Assembly (NCBI GenBank): GCA_965261585.1
Contig: CBDHDN010000058.1
Coordinates: forward strand, 1-64,000
DNA from: CBDHDN01 sp965261585
Lineage (GTDB): Bacteria > Pseudomonadota > Alphaproteobacteria > UBA6615
Direction of reading: 5' to 3'
DNA length: 64,000 nucleotides
Part shown: positions 27,441 to 36,870 of the stretch, in pieces
Numbering within the stretch: position 1 is the first letter of the stretch
How the letters are laid out: the number at the start of each line of letters is the position of its first letter
The notes under the pieces: model-generated
What the model saw: the letters and a program-made list of their open reading frames with translations, nothing else
Told to the model about the DNA's origin: nothing
The model's database searches: none
Made by a program: the position numbers and the translations under genes

Positions 27441-28736
27441 ATGACGCCGTCGGAACTTGTTGAGATCCTGCGAAAACACAAGGCCTGGCTCGATGGGCGC
27501 GGTGGCGTTCGGGCGAACCTTGCGCTGCAGAATCTTTCCGGCCTCAAGATATCGGGCCTGCAGCTCGCCAGGGCGACCCTGACCGGAGCGAATTTGAGCA
27601 ACTGCAAATTCGCCGGCGCCAATCTGCGCGGCGCCGATTTGTTTGGCGCCAAATTGCAGGATTCCGACCTACGCGATGCCGACCTCTCCGATGCGGACCT
27701 GCGTGGGGCGACCCTGCGCGGCTGCAATCTCTCTGGCGCGCGGCTCGCCAACGTGGATCTGCGTGACGGCGCGCTGATGAGTGTCGGCGATGAAGGCGGC
27801 TGCGCCGTCAGCAAGGTCGATCTCTCGAATATCCAGATGAACAAGGCGGTGCTTGTCGGCGCCAACCTGGCCGGTGCGCGCTTGGCGAACTCAGCCATCT
27901 CACAAAGAGATCTGACCAGGGCCATCCTGCGCCATGCCGACCTCGCCAACGCCGATCTGAGCCAGTCCAACCTGACCCAGGTCGATCTGACCGGCGCCAA
28001 CCTGACCGGCGCCAATTTGACTGGTGCAACGATGTGTGGGGCGACGCTGGAAGGGGCGGTGCTGGAAGACGCCAATCTGGTGAACGCCGACCTCACCGGC
28101 GTCGCTCTGGATGGCTTGGACCTGTCATCGGCAAATCTGACCGGTGTCACGCGCCTCGTGGCGGCGCAGGACCTGCCGAACCCGATACAGGCGATCTTGC
28201 GCGATCATGGCGCGTGGATCGCGAGCGACGGTGCGCAGGGCGCCTGCGCCAAGCTGGCGAATACCGATTTGAGCTATGCCGACCTGTCCGGGCTGGACCT
28301 CAGCGCGGCCGATCTCACGAATGCCGTGCTGAAGGGCGCCAATCTGGCGAAGTGTGCGTTCGTGCTGTCCAATCTGTCCGGTGCCGACCTCGGCGAAGCC
28401 AACCTGGCGGAGGCGCGGCTGTTGGGCACCAATATGCGCGATGCCGACCTCAGCGGTGCCGATCTGACCGATGCCGACCTCAGCGCTGCCAGCAGCCGTG
28501 ACCCGAACAACCTGACAAAGAAATGCAACTGGCCGACCAATCTTACCGGGGCGACGGCGGCGCGGGCGGATTTTAGCGGCGCCAACCTGCGGTCCGCTAA
28601 TCTGATGAAGGCCGATCTGACCGGCGCCAACCTCGCTTCGGCCGATCTGACCGATGCCAACCTGAACGAGGCCAAGCTGGACGGCGCCAACTTCGACGGC
28701 AAGGCCATCCCGGCGGCGGCGCATGGCCATGCTTGA
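27441..28736 (+). CDS. Pentapeptide-repeat protein with an internally duplicated cap
   Basis: The 431-residue protein is made of A(D/N)LxX pentapeptides in two blocks, about residues 35-235 and 270-425, predicting two right-handed quadrilateral beta helices. Each block is preceded by a similar helical cap: ILRKHKAWLDGRGG near residue 9 and ILRDHGAWIASDGA near residue 252. There is no signal peptide or membrane segment, so it is probably cytoplasmic. Functions in this superfamily range from DNA-gyrase mimicry to scaffolding; none can be assigned. The gene is followed by a histidine kinase gene that starts about 70 bp after its stop, or overlaps it if an earlier ATG is used. Confidence 0.88.
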   Translation: MTPSELVEILRKHKAWLDGRGGVRANLALQNLSGLKISGLQLARATLTGANLSNCKFAGANLRGADLFGAKLQDSDLRDADLSDADLRGATLRGCNLSGARLANVDLRDGALMSVGDEGGCAVSKVDLSNIQMNKAVLVGANLAGARLANSAISQRDLTRAILRHADLANADLSQSNLTQVDLTGANLTGANLTGATMCGATLEGAVLEDANLVNADLTGVALDGLDLSSANLTGVTRLVAAQDLPNPIQAILRDHGAWIASDGAQGACAKLANTDLSYADLSGLDLSAADLTNAVLKGANLAKCAFVLSNLSGADLGEANLAEARLLGTNMRDADLSGADLTDADLSAASSRDPNNLTKKCNWPTNLTGATAARADFSGANLRSANLMKADLTGANLASADLTDANLNEAKLDGANFDGKAIPAAAHGHA

Positions 28737-28806
28737 TAGTCCCCTCGATGTGGGCCGCCCGCGGGTCCGTTGGGCCGGGCCGCCGTCGCCCGGCGGAGGC
28801 TCATCC

Positions 28807-30099
28807 ATGATGTGGTGGGGGAGCACAAGCTTGGCCATGCTGGCCGAGGCGGCAGTCCCGCCGGTGCGCCCGCGGACGGGCCGGCGAGCGAAGCTCCGCT
28901 TCCTTGGGCCGCCGGCCGAGAGCGTCGCGGACGACGACGCGGCCTTCGCCGATCGCGTGTTGGCGAGCAAGGCGGCGATGACCGAGAGCAGCATCGCCGC
29001 CGTGATGGCCTATGACGACGCGAACCGGTTGGTCTACTGCAATCAGGCGGCCCTCAAGCTGTGCGGCGCAGAGGACACGAACGAGTTGCAGGGCACCGGT
29101 TTCCCGCGCGTGAAAATGTCAGGCAAGGCGGCCGACCTGCCGCTGCCGGACTATCTGGTGTCCGATTATTTGCTGGGCGACGGCTATGCCGAGGTCTTGT
29201 TGGAGGTCAAACCGGCCAAGGTCCTTGCTTGCCTGGTCAGCGGCGACCAGTTGCATGACGAGAACGGTGAGCTGGTGCTCTCTCACGCGAGCGTCCTCGA
29301 CGTCACCGAGATGCACGCCCACAAGGCGCGGCTCGAGGAAAACAACGCGGAGCTCGTGGCGGCCAAGGAAGAGGCGGAGATGGCCAACCGCGTCAAGTCC
29401 GAGTTCCTTGCCGCGATGAGCCATGAGCTGTGCACCCCGCTGAAGGCGATCATCGGCTTCTCCGAGATCATCGCCAGCGAGACGCTCGGGCCGGCCGGCA
29501 GCGGCAAGTATCGCGACTATGCCGTCGACATCCACGACTCCGGGCAGCATCTGCTGGCGCTCATCAACGACCTGCTGGATTTATCCAAGGTCGAATCGGG
29601 GCTGGATGAGATCCTGGAAGACGACATCGACATCGCCGACCTTGCGCGGTCCGTCTTCATCCTCGTCGAGAAGCGCGCGGCTGCCGGCGGCATCGCGCTT
29701 CGGCTGGACCTGGCCGACGGCCTGCCGGTGCTGCGGGCCGACGAACGCAAGCTAAAGCAAATACTGGTCAACCTGCTGTCGAACGCGGTCAAGTTCACCG
29801 AGGCCGGCGGTGCGGTCACGTTGCGGATCGCCTGCCCTGACGGCAGCGGCCATGTGTTCCGGGCCATCGACACCGGGATCGGCATCGCGCCCGAAGACAT
29901 TGACAAGGCCTTCTCCCAATTCGGCCAGGTCGACAGCGACCTGAACCGGAAATATCAGGGGACCGGCCTCGGCCTGCCCCTGACCAAGGCCCTGGTCGAG
30001 CTGCACGGCGGCACCCTGGACCTCGAGAGCGAGATTGGCGTGGGGACTACGGTCACGGTCGAGTTGCCGGCCGAGCGGGTCGTCGACAGCATCTACTGA
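28807..30099 (+). CDS. PAS-domain sensor histidine kinase with an unusual H-box
   Basis: The 430-residue cytoplasmic kinase has a PAS-like region at about residues 60-175, a coiled-coil linker, HisKA with SHELCTPLKAIIGFSEI (phospho-acceptor His206), and HATPase with NLLSNAVKFTE, DTGIGIAPED and GTGLGLPLTKAL. Canonical HisKA has Arg and Asn where this protein has Cys209 and Lys213; the Glu and Thr next to the His are kept. There is no transmembrane segment and no response regulator nearby, so it is an orphan. ATG 28807 is preferred because GGAGG lies 7 bases upstream; ATG 28723 would overlap the pentapeptide gene. Confidence 0.88.
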   Translation: MMWWGSTSLAMLAEAAVPPVRPRTGRRAKLRFLGPPAESVADDDAAFADRVLASKAAMTESSIAAVMAYDDANRLVYCNQAALKLCGAEDTNELQGTGFPRVKMSGKAADLPLPDYLVSDYLLGDGYAEVLLEVKPAKVLACLVSGDQLHDENGELVLSHASVLDVTEMHAHKARLEENNAELVAAKEEAEMANRVKSEFLAAMSHELCTPLKAIIGFSEIIASETLGPAGSGKYRDYAVDIHDSGQHLLALINDLLDLSKVESGLDEILEDDIDIADLARSVFILVEKRAAAGGIALRLDLADGLPVLRADERKLKQILVNLLSNAVKFTEAGGAVTLRIACPDGSGHVFRAIDTGIGIAPEDIDKAFSQFGQVDSDLNRKYQGTGLGLPLTKALVELHGGTLDLESEIGVGTTVTVELPAERVVDSIY

Positions 30100-30127
30100 C
30101 CGCATCTACCGACCACTTGCGGCCCGT

Positions 30128-31168
30128 CTAGGGTTGTTCGAGCGGGCCCCTGGCCGCCTTCCAGGCGTCGATGCCGCCCGTCAGGTTGCAGGCGTTGGCG
30201 AGGCCGGCGTCAAGCGCCGCCTGGGTCGCCATGGCCGAACGCTCGCCGAACGCACAATAGAACACGAGGCGCTTGCCGGTGGCGCCGGCGACCTCGTGCA
30301 GCATGCCGCCGGGATGCACGTTCTCATCCAAATCGGCATAGGGCACATGGACCGAACCCGGGATGACGCCGTGCTTGTGTCGCTCAGTCGTGTCGCGCAG
30401 GTCGATCAGCAGGTCTTTCGGTGAGCCGACCAGAGCCGTTGCCTCGGCCGCCGCGACCGACAGGCCGCGTGCCGCCAACTCGTCCTGGGACAGGCCGATG
30501 CGCAGGTTCGCCGGCACCGCCACGTCCATCATCTTCGGGTTCGCCAGGTTGAGGTTGTTCATGATCTCGGCATATTCGTCGGGCGAGCTCACCTGCAGGC
30601 GCGGGTTCGATGCCTTCTCCTCGGCGATCGTGCTGACGGTGTCGCCCTTGTAGTCGTGCGCCGGGTAGACCAGCGTCTCGTCGGGCAGGCGCAGCAGCTT
30701 GTTGAACAGCGAATCGTACTGGGCGCGTGCATCGCCGCTCTGGAAGTCGGTGCGGCCGGTGCCGCGGATCAGCAGCGTATCGCCGGTGAAGACGCGGTCT
30801 TCCATCAGGAAGCTGTAGCTGTCGTCGGTGTGGCCGGGGGTGTAGAGCGCCGTCAGCGCGATGCCTTCGATCGCGACAATTTCGCCGTCGCCGACCCGCA
30901 GCGAGACGACGTCGACGCCCGAGCGCTCGCCCATCACGGTGATGCAGCGTGTGCGATCACGCAGCGCGCCGAGGCCGGGGATGTGGTCGGCGTGGACATG
31001 GGTGTCGATCGCCTTGACCAGACGCAGGTCGAGCTCGGCCATGAGCTGCAGGTAGCGGTCGACCTTGTCGAGCACGGGATCGATGATCAGCGCTTCGCCG
31101 CCGCGGCGGCTGGCGATCAGGTAGGTATAGGTACAAGACGTGGCGTCGAAGAGTTGGCGGAAGAGCAT
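30128..31168 (-). CDS. Persulfide-dioxygenase-like MBL protein fused to a rhodanese domain
   Basis: The 346-residue protein has an ETHE1-type metallo-beta-lactamase half with the metal motif THVHADH (residues 56-62), YTPGHTDDS, FTGDTLLIRGTGRTDF and YPAHDYKG. After a linker, a rhodanese half has a Cys active site in VFYCAFGERSA and ends near GGIDAWKAA. The fusion suggests oxidation of glutathione persulfide to sulfite coupled with sulfur transfer. The ATG at 31166-31168 (MLFRQLFDATSCTY) is preferred over an upstream in-frame ATG. Its promoter region ends where the ISNCY-type element begins, about 107 bp upstream. Confidence 0.9.
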   Translation of the reverse strand: MLFRQLFDATSCTYTYLIASRRGGEALIIDPVLDKVDRYLQLMAELDLRLVKAIDTHVHADHIPGLGALRDRTRCITVMGERSGVDVVSLRVGDGEIVAIEGIALTALYTPGHTDDSYSFLMEDRVFTGDTLLIRGTGRTDFQSGDARAQYDSLFNKLLRLPDETLVYPAHDYKGDTVSTIAEEKASNPRLQVSSPDEYAEIMNNLNLANPKMMDVAVPANLRIGLSQDELAARGLSVAAAEATALVGSPKDLLIDLRDTTERHKHGVIPGSVHVPYADLDENVHPGGMLHEVAGATGKRLVFYCAFGERSAMATQAALDAGLANACNLTGGIDAWKAARGPLEQP

Positions 31169-31274
31169 GGCTGCCCCCGGTCTGGGCCCAATCCGGGCGG
31201 ATATCCACAAACGACGAAGGGACTCTCAGCATCCTGCATCGGCGGCTAAAAACCAAGGGGTATCGTGGCCCCAG

Positions 31275-32678
31275 TGTCGGTAACACGCGATATGTCCGGT
31301 TTATGTACCAGATGATCTGTCCGGTTTTAGAACGCCTCCAAGCCATGGAGGGAGGCGATGCGTTGGACGGAGCAGGTACAGGGACTGAGATTGATGAAGT
31401 TCGAGGAGGTTTACGGGCGCACCCATCGGGGTGGCTTGAGCCAGGCGGAGGCGGCGGAGGTTTTGGGTGTCTCGGAGCGCACCTTCCGGCGCTGGCGCGA
31501 CCGCTACGAGGCGGAGGGAGCCGACGGTCTCTACGACCGCCGCCTGGGCCGCCTCTCGGCGCGGCGCGCGCCGGTGGACGAGGTGGCGCGGGTGCTGGAG
31601 TTGTTCGACACCCGCTACTGGGACTTCACGGCCAAGCACTTCCACGAGAAGCTGGTGGCCGATCACGGCTTCAAGCGCAGCTACAACTGGCTGCGGCTGA
31701 GCTTGCAAGCCCATGGGCGCAGGCGCGCGGCGCCCAGGCGTGGGGCGCACCGGCGCAAGCGGCCGCGCCGTGCCCTGCCCGGCATGATGTTGCACCAGGA
31801 CGGCTCGAGCCACGAGTGGGTCCCCGGTCGATGGTGGGACCTGATCGTCACCATGGACGATGCGACCAGCGATATCTACTCGGCCTTCTTCGTCGCCGAA
31901 GAGGGCACCATGTCGAGCTTCCAGGGGGTGTCCGAGGCGATCCGGGCCAAGGGCCTGTTCTGCTCGCTCTACGCCGACCGCGCCAGCCACTACTGGAACA
32001 CGCCCGAGGCCGGCGGCAAGGTGGACAAGGACACCCCGACCCAGGTCGGCCGCGCCCTGGCGCAGCTCGGTATCGAGTTGATCCCGGCCTACTCGCCCGA
32101 GGCAAGGGGGCGCTCGGAGCGCATGTTCGGCACCTTGCAGAAGCGCCTGCCCCAGGAACTCAGGCTCGCCGGCATCACCGACATGGTCGAGGCCAACCGC
32201 TTCCTCAAGGAGGTCTTCCTGCCACAACACAACGCCCGCTTCGCGACCCCGGCCGAGGACCAGGGCACCGCCTTCGTCCCCTTCACCGGCGCGCTCGACG
32301 ACATCCTGTGCATCCACGAGGAACGCACCGTCTCAAACGACAACACGGTGCGCTACAAGCGCCTGGCACTTCAGATCCCCGCCGGCCGCCACCGCCGCCA
32401 TTACGTCAAGGCCAGGGTCCGCGTCCACGAATACCCCGACGGCACAATGGCCGTCTTCCATGGACCGCGATGTCTGGCGCGATACCACGCCGATGGCCAA
32501 CCGATCGACAGCCAAACACGCGAGGCCGCGTGACCCGCTTCGACGCGACCGAGCGGCGCCCTGTGGACAAGTGGACAGCCGCTCCGCGACCGACCACTTC
32601 CCCACAGGGCCAGAAACCGCAACAGAAGCGGTCAACTCATATGGTACATAAACCGGTCAACTCAGAATGTTCTCGACA
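31275..32678 (+). mobile_element. ISNCY/IS1202-like insertion sequence, complete copy
   Basis: The element is 1404 bp. The left end (from 31275, TGTCGGTAACA) and the complement of the right end (TGTCGAGAACA, ending at 32678) are imperfect inverted repeats of about 42 bases that share the inner CCGGTTTATGTACCA. It carries one transposase gene. A truncated second copy follows directly at 32679 with no intervening base. No target duplication is recognisable between the outer flanks. Confidence 0.85.
31358..32533 (+). CDS. ISNCY/IS1202-like transposase, full length
   Basis: The 391-residue protein has an N-terminal HTH (LSQAEAAEVLGVSERTFRRW) and an rve core with acidic residues in LIVTMDDATSDIYSAFF, LFCSLYADRASHYWN and AYSPEARGRSERMFGTLQ. 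A C-terminal beta domain (TVRYKRLALQIPAGRHRRHY) is typical of this group. ATG 31358 lies after GGAGGCG. No frameshift is seen, so it may be active and could act on both copies. Confidence 0.9.
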   Translation: MRWTEQVQGLRLMKFEEVYGRTHRGGLSQAEAAEVLGVSERTFRRWRDRYEAEGADGLYDRRLGRLSARRAPVDEVARVLELFDTRYWDFTAKHFHEKLVADHGFKRSYNWLRLSLQAHGRRRAAPRRGAHRRKRPRRALPGMMLHQDGSSHEWVPGRWWDLIVTMDDATSDIYSAFFVAEEGTMSSFQGVSEAIRAKGLFCSLYADRASHYWNTPEAGGKVDKDTPTQVGRALAQLGIELIPAYSPEARGRSERMFGTLQKRLPQELRLAGITDMVEANRFLKEVFLPQHNARFATPAEDQGTAFVPFTGALDDILCIHEERTVSNDNTVRYKRLALQIPAGRHRRHYVKARVRVHEYPDGTMAVFHGPRCLARYHADGQPIDSQTREAA

Positions 32679-33685
32679 GTCTCTACGACCGCCGCCTGGG
32701 CCGCCTCTCGGCGCGGCGCGCGCCGGTGGACGAGGTGGCGCGGGTGCTGGAGTTGTTCGACACCCGCTACTGGGACTTCACGGCCAAGCACTTCCACGAG
32801 AAGCTGGTGGCCGATCACGGCTTCAAGCGCAGCTACAACTGGCTGCGGCTGAGCTTGCAAGCCCATGGGCGCAGGCGCGCGGCGCCCAGGCGTGGGGCGC
32901 ACCGGCGCAAGTGGCCGCGCCGTGCCCTGCCCGGCATGGTGTTGCACCAGGACGGCTCGAGCCACGAGTGGCTCCCCGGTCGAGGGTGGGACCTGATCGT
33001 CACCATGGACGATGCGACCAGCGATATCTACTCGGCCTTCTTCGTCGCCGAAGAGGGCACCATGTCGAGCTTCCAGGGGGTGTCCGAGGCGATCCGGGCC
33101 AAGGGCCTGTTCTGCTCGCTCTACGCCGACCGCGCCAGCCACTACTGGAACACGCCCGAGGCCGGCGGCAAGGTGGACAAGGACACCCCGACCCAGGTCG
33201 GCCGCGCCCTGGCGCAGCTCGGCATCGAGTTGATCCCGGCCTACTCGCCCGAGGCAAGGGGGCGCTCGGAGCACATGTTCGGCACCTTGCAGAAGCGCCT
33301 GCCCCAGGAACTCAGGCTCGCCGGCATCACCGACATGGTCGAGGCCAACCGCTTCCTCAAGGAGGTCTTCCTGCCACAACACAACGCCCGCTTCGCGACC
33401 CCGGCCGAGGACCAGGGCACCGCCTTCGTCCCCTTCACCGGCGCGCTCGACGACATCCTGTGCATCCACGAGGAACGCACCGTCTCAAACGACAACACGG
33501 TGCGCTACAAGCGCCTGGCACTTCAGATCCCCGCCGGCCGCCACCGCCGCCATTACGTCAAGGCCAGGGTCCGCGTCCACGAATACCCCGACGGCACAAT
33601 GGCCGTCTTCCATGGACCGCGATGTCTGGCGCGATACCGCGCCGATGGCCAACCGATCGACAGCCAAACCCGCGAGGCCGCGTGA
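32679..33685 (+). pseudogene. Truncated ISNCY/IS1202-like transposase
   Basis: The reading frame corresponds to the first copy from residue 57 onward and lacks the helix-turn-helix. An internal start such as GTG 32726 would give about 319 residues. The acidic catalytic residues are still present. It differs from copy one at several positions (for example Val to Leu in the SHEW motif region and Arg to His in the RSE motif). It cannot bind its ends in the normal way, so it is probably inactive. Confidence 0.82.
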
Positions 33686-33830
33686 CCCGCTTCGACGCGA
33701 CCGACCGGCGCCCTGTGGACAAGTGGACAGCCGCTCCGCGACCGACCACTTCCCCACAGGGCCAGAAACCGCAACAGAAGCGGTCAACTCATATGGTACA
33801 TAAACCGGTCAACTCAGAATGTTCTCGACA
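32679..33830 (+). mobile_element. Second, 5'-truncated ISNCY/IS1202-like copy in tandem
   Basis: This 1152-bp segment corresponds base for base in length to 31527-32678 of the first copy, but with roughly ten scattered differences. It lacks the left inverted repeat and the transposase N-terminus, while its right end (33830) is intact. The repeat is in direct orientation and abuts the first copy exactly. Confidence 0.88.
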
Positions 33831-33990
33831 GCAGAACCGTCCGGTTGGGGCCGGCGATACACGCTTAGGTCGCGTGGAATTCCCGCTTTGTTCGTGAAAG
33901 GTTCGCTGGTGGTTCGATGCTGTGGGCTGATTCACCCGCCGCTTGGGGGGGCCAGGTGGCGGGACCAGGCCACCGGCCGGAGTGCCTCGG

Positions 33991-34932
33991 TCAGCCGCGC
34001 CGGGCTTCGATCGCCTGCCAGATCTGGTCGGCCAGGGCGGTGCCGTCGAAGCGGTCGATCTCGCGCAGCCCGGTCGGCGACGTGACGTTGATTTCGGTGA
34101 GGTAGCCGCCGATGACGTCGATGCCGACGAAGATCAGCCCGCGCTCTTTGAGTGTCGGCCCGATGGCGGCGCAGATCGCGCGGTCGCGGGCGTCGAGTGT
34201 GGCCCGTTCGGCGGTGCCGCCGACATGCAGGTTCGAGCGCGCCTCGCCGGGCTGGGGCACCCGGTTGAGGGCGCCCGCCGCGATGCCGTCGATCAGGATG
34301 ATGCGCTTATCACCGGCGCGCACCTCGGCCAAGTAGCGCTGCACGATCACCGGCTCGCGATAGAGCTCGGTGAACATCTCTAACAGGGCATTCAGGTTCT
34401 CGTCGTCGGGCGTCACGTGAAAGACGCCGGCGCCGCCATTGCCGAACAGCGGCTTGACGATGATGTCGCGGTGCTCGGCGCGGAACGCCAGCACCTCGTC
34501 ACGGTCGCTCGTGATCAGCGTCGGCGGCATCAGGTCCGGGAAGTGGGTGACGAACAGCTTCTCCGGGGCATTGCGCACGGCGACCGGGTCATTGACGACG
34601 AGTGTCGTGGGATGGATGTGCTCCAGCAGGTGGGTCGCCGTGATGTAGGCCATGTCGAAGGGGGGGTCCTGGCGCATCAGGACAACGTCCATGGCGGCCA
34701 GGTCCAGCGTCTCCGGCGGGCCCAGCGTCGCGTGGTCGCCGGCGCTGTCGCGGACCGTCAGCGTCCGGGCCTGGGCGACGACGCGGCCATGGCGCAGGCT
34801 GAGCGCCGCCGGTAGATAGTGGTGGAGCGCGTGGCCGCGCGCCTGGGCCGCGAGTGCCAGGGCGAATGTCGAATCGCCGGCGATGTCGATGCCGGCGACC
34901 GGGTCCATCTGAATGGCGACTTTGAGACCCAT
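33991..34932 (-). CDS. gshB: Glutathione synthetase GshB
   Basis: The 313-residue ATP-grasp enzyme starts MGLKVAIQMDPVAGIDI. It has LMRQDPPFDMAYITATHLLE, the nucleotide-binding VKPLFGNGGAGVFHV, and EINVTSPTGLREIDRF at the metal site. It joins gamma-glutamylcysteine to glycine. The ATG at 34930-34932 lies two bases from the stop of the upstream SirB1-like gene, implying an operon. The 160 bp between its stop and the ISNCY copy hold no gene. Confidence 0.95.
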   Translation of the reverse strand: MGLKVAIQMDPVAGIDIAGDSTFALALAAQARGHALHHYLPAALSLRHGRVVAQARTLTVRDSAGDHATLGPPETLDLAAMDVVLMRQDPPFDMAYITATHLLEHIHPTTLVVNDPVAVRNAPEKLFVTHFPDLMPPTLITSDRDEVLAFRAEHRDIIVKPLFGNGGAGVFHVTPDDENLNALLEMFTELYREPVIVQRYLAEVRAGDKRIILIDGIAAGALNRVPQPGEARSNLHVGGTAERATLDARDRAICAAIGPTLKERGLIFVGIDVIGGYLTEINVTSPTGLREIDRFDGTALADQIWQAIEARRG

Positions 34933-34934
34933 GG

Positions 34935-35768
34935 CTAGTTCAGCTTGCTCCGCAGCTGTTGCAGCAACAGCGCGGCATCGTGCCGGGCGGCGGCATCGGT
35001 GGCCAGGTCCTGGAACGTCTGCAGCGCCGTGATCGCGGCGCGCAGGTTGCCGAGGCTCGCGTGCAGCATTGCGGCCTCGCGCCATAGGATCACTTCGTCG
35101 GGTGCGAACAGCAGCATGTCCTCGACGACACGCAGCGCCGGCTCGACGCGGCTGGTCTGCAGCATGCGGACCTTGATGTTGTTCTGCAGGCGCAACAGGA
35201 TCTCGCGGTTCGTGGCGTCGGTGTAGTGGGCCGGGTCGAGCTCGGCCGACAGCCCGGCGGCGGCCTTGAGCAGCGCGCGCAGCTCGGCGGTCGCGACGGG
35301 CTGGCCGCCGTTGAAGGGGTCGAACATCACGCGCTCGCCGGCCGCGCTGAAGCGCAGCACGAAATGCCCGGGAAAGCGCAGACCGGCGACGTCCCAGCCC
35401 TGGGCGCGGCCGGCTGCGAGGTAAAGGATGCCGAGCGCCACCGGCAAGCCCTTGCGCCGGTCGATCACGCGGATCAGGTTGGCGTTCTGCAGGTCGTCGT
35501 AAGTCTGGTCGTCGCCGACGTAGCCGTGCTTGCCGGCAATGACGCTGGCGAGCGCCGCGAGCTTCGCCGCCACGCCCGCGTCCGCCGTGTCGTGTGCCAG
35601 CGCGACCTCGGCGGCCAACGCGTCAAGGTGGCGGCGGTAGCGGTCGAGCGGCACACCCGGCCGATCGAGCGCGGCGAACGCCAGGGCGGCCTCGGTGAGG
35701 TCGACGGCGTCGTCGGGGCGGCCGGCCGCCGCCCGCAGAATTGCCTCGGCCTCGCTGCGCGGTGTCAT
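34935..35768 (-). CDS. SirB1-family transglutaminase-like/TPR protein
   Basis: The 277-residue protein has the SirB1/transglutaminase-like region, DLQNANLIRVIDRRKGLPVALGILY, then GLRFPGHFVLRF and the acidic FDPFNGG. The C-terminal TPR-like repeats include ILWREAAMLHASLGNLRAA. The exact function is unknown. It is immediately upstream of gshB on the same strand (two-base gap) and downstream of the BON-domain gene, forming a likely three-gene unit. Confidence 0.86.
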   Translation of the reverse strand: MTPRSEAEAILRAAAGRPDDAVDLTEAALAFAALDRPGVPLDRYRRHLDALAAEVALAHDTADAGVAAKLAALASVIAGKHGYVGDDQTYDDLQNANLIRVIDRRKGLPVALGILYLAAGRAQGWDVAGLRFPGHFVLRFSAAGERVMFDPFNGGQPVATAELRALLKAAAGLSAELDPAHYTDATNREILLRLQNNIKVRMLQTSRVEPALRVVEDMLLFAPDEVILWREAAMLHASLGNLRAAITALQTFQDLATDAAARHDAALLLQQLRSKLN

Positions 35769-35777
35769 ACCGGGCCG

Positions 35778-36383
35778 CTATGATGCTTCGCGGCGAGGGT
35801 CGTCCTTCAAGAGCACATGGCTGACGACTTGGTCGACGTTGGTCTGGTTGCGGACGATCTCGAACACCCGGTCCAGCTCCACCTGCGACTGGGCGACACC
35901 AAGCAGGTAGACCGTGCTATCGACCGTGCGGACCCGGTAGTTGATCGAGGATACGCCCCTGTCCAGGATCAGTTTGGTCTTCACCTGGGTCGAGACCCAG
36001 GTGTCCACCGCATAGGTGTTGAGGCCACGGGTCTTGTCGACCTTGATCTCGTTGATCACGTCGGTAACGCTCTCGGGCTGCCAGGCGAGCTTGACCGCGG
36101 CGTCACGCATGTCCTCGCTCGGGACGATCCCGGTCAACAGCAAGCGGCCGTCATAGATCTGCAGGCCGACGCGGCGGTACATCTCGGCGTCGTGCTTGAA
36201 CCAGAGATCGTTGACGGCGATGCGGGTGCCGGCGTCCCTGGCGCTGCCGCCGAGGCCACGCTCTTCCGCCGCGGCTTTTGTCGTTGTCGCGCCGGCAGCG
36301 GCCGTCAGCGCGACCGGGGCGCAGGCGCTCAGCACCGTTGCGGCAAGCACGAGAGCCGGCAGCAACGCATTGCGAAGCTTCAT
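35778..36383 (-). CDS. BON-domain lipoprotein
   Basis: The 201-residue protein has a lipoprotein signal with lipobox VLSAC (Cys21). Two BON domains follow: about residues 60-125 (DAEMYRRVGLQIYDGRLLLT, SVTDVINEI) and 135-190 (TQVKTKLILDRGVSSINY, STVYLLGVAQSQVEL). It resembles DolP/OsmY-type periplasmic proteins that bind phospholipid and maintain the outer membrane. ATG 36383 is chosen because the signal peptide begins there; an upstream ATG would add four residues. The stop is 9 bp from the sirB1-like start. Confidence 0.88.
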   Translation of the reverse strand: MKLRNALLPALVLAATVLSACAPVALTAAAGATTTKAAAEERGLGGSARDAGTRIAVNDLWFKHDAEMYRRVGLQIYDGRLLLTGIVPSEDMRDAAVKLAWQPESVTDVINEIKVDKTRGLNTYAVDTWVSTQVKTKLILDRGVSSINYRVRTVDSTVYLLGVAQSQVELDRVFEIVRNQTNVDQVVSHVLLKDDPRREAS

Positions 36384-36479
36384 TCGACACATCATGGCTT
36401 TTCCCCTGCTTGGCTTGTCCCTGCTCCTGGCGGCCGCCGCAGCGAATCGAGGCAGGCGGCCGGCTCTCTAGCGGTGCAT

Positions 36480-36870
36480 TTACAACTCGACCGCCCAGGC
36501 GTCCACCAAATGCCGCGGCAAGCGCCATGGTCGTACCAAGACCCCGTCGAAACGGATCTGGCAGCCCGCGTGGGCGCGGTGCGCGGTCTGAAAATACAGG
36601 GCGGCACGGGCGATGCGCCGCTGTTGCCTGGCGCTGATCGCCTCGGCCGCATCGTCCAGCCGCGCGCGCCTTGGCTTCGACGATGGCGAGGATGCGACCA
36701 CGGCGGGCGACGATGTCGAGCTCCCCGACGGGCGAGCGATAGCGGCGGGCGAGTATGCGATAGCCCTTGACGCGCAGCCAGATCGCGACGACGGCTTCGG
36801 CCTGCCTACCACGGCGGCGGGCCCGGCGGCGGGCCCGGCGGCGGGCGCGGCGGCGGCGGTCATCCGCCAT
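36480..36870 (-). pseudogene. YraN-family (UPF0102) nuclease-like protein with one frameshift
   Basis: The endonuclease-like motif is clear: LRVKGYRILARRYRSPVGEL, DIVARRGRILAIVEAKAR. The tail in the other frame has AISARQQRRIARAALYFQ and the conserved RFDGVLV. One extra base in the GCGCGCG run near 36660 splits the gene; corrected length is 129 residues. The N-terminus is very Arg-rich, encoded by a tandem 12-bp GC repeat. YraN proteins follow rsmI in many bacteria, and here the start overlaps the rsmI end. If the shift is real, the protein loses its last 60 residues. Confidence 0.82.
36812..36862. repeat. Tandem 12-bp GC-rich repeat inside yraN
   Basis: A unit close to CGGCGGGCCCGG is repeated about three times with variants, encoding a run of Arg-Arg-Arg-Ala on the minus strand. 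Such repeats are prone to slippage. Confidence 0.7.

Noticed and set aside
31303..33897. A single 864-codon open frame across the tandem ISNCY copies
   Set aside because: It is a Gly/Arg/Pro-rich out-of-frame reading of two transposase genes; the real frame shows the DDE motifs.
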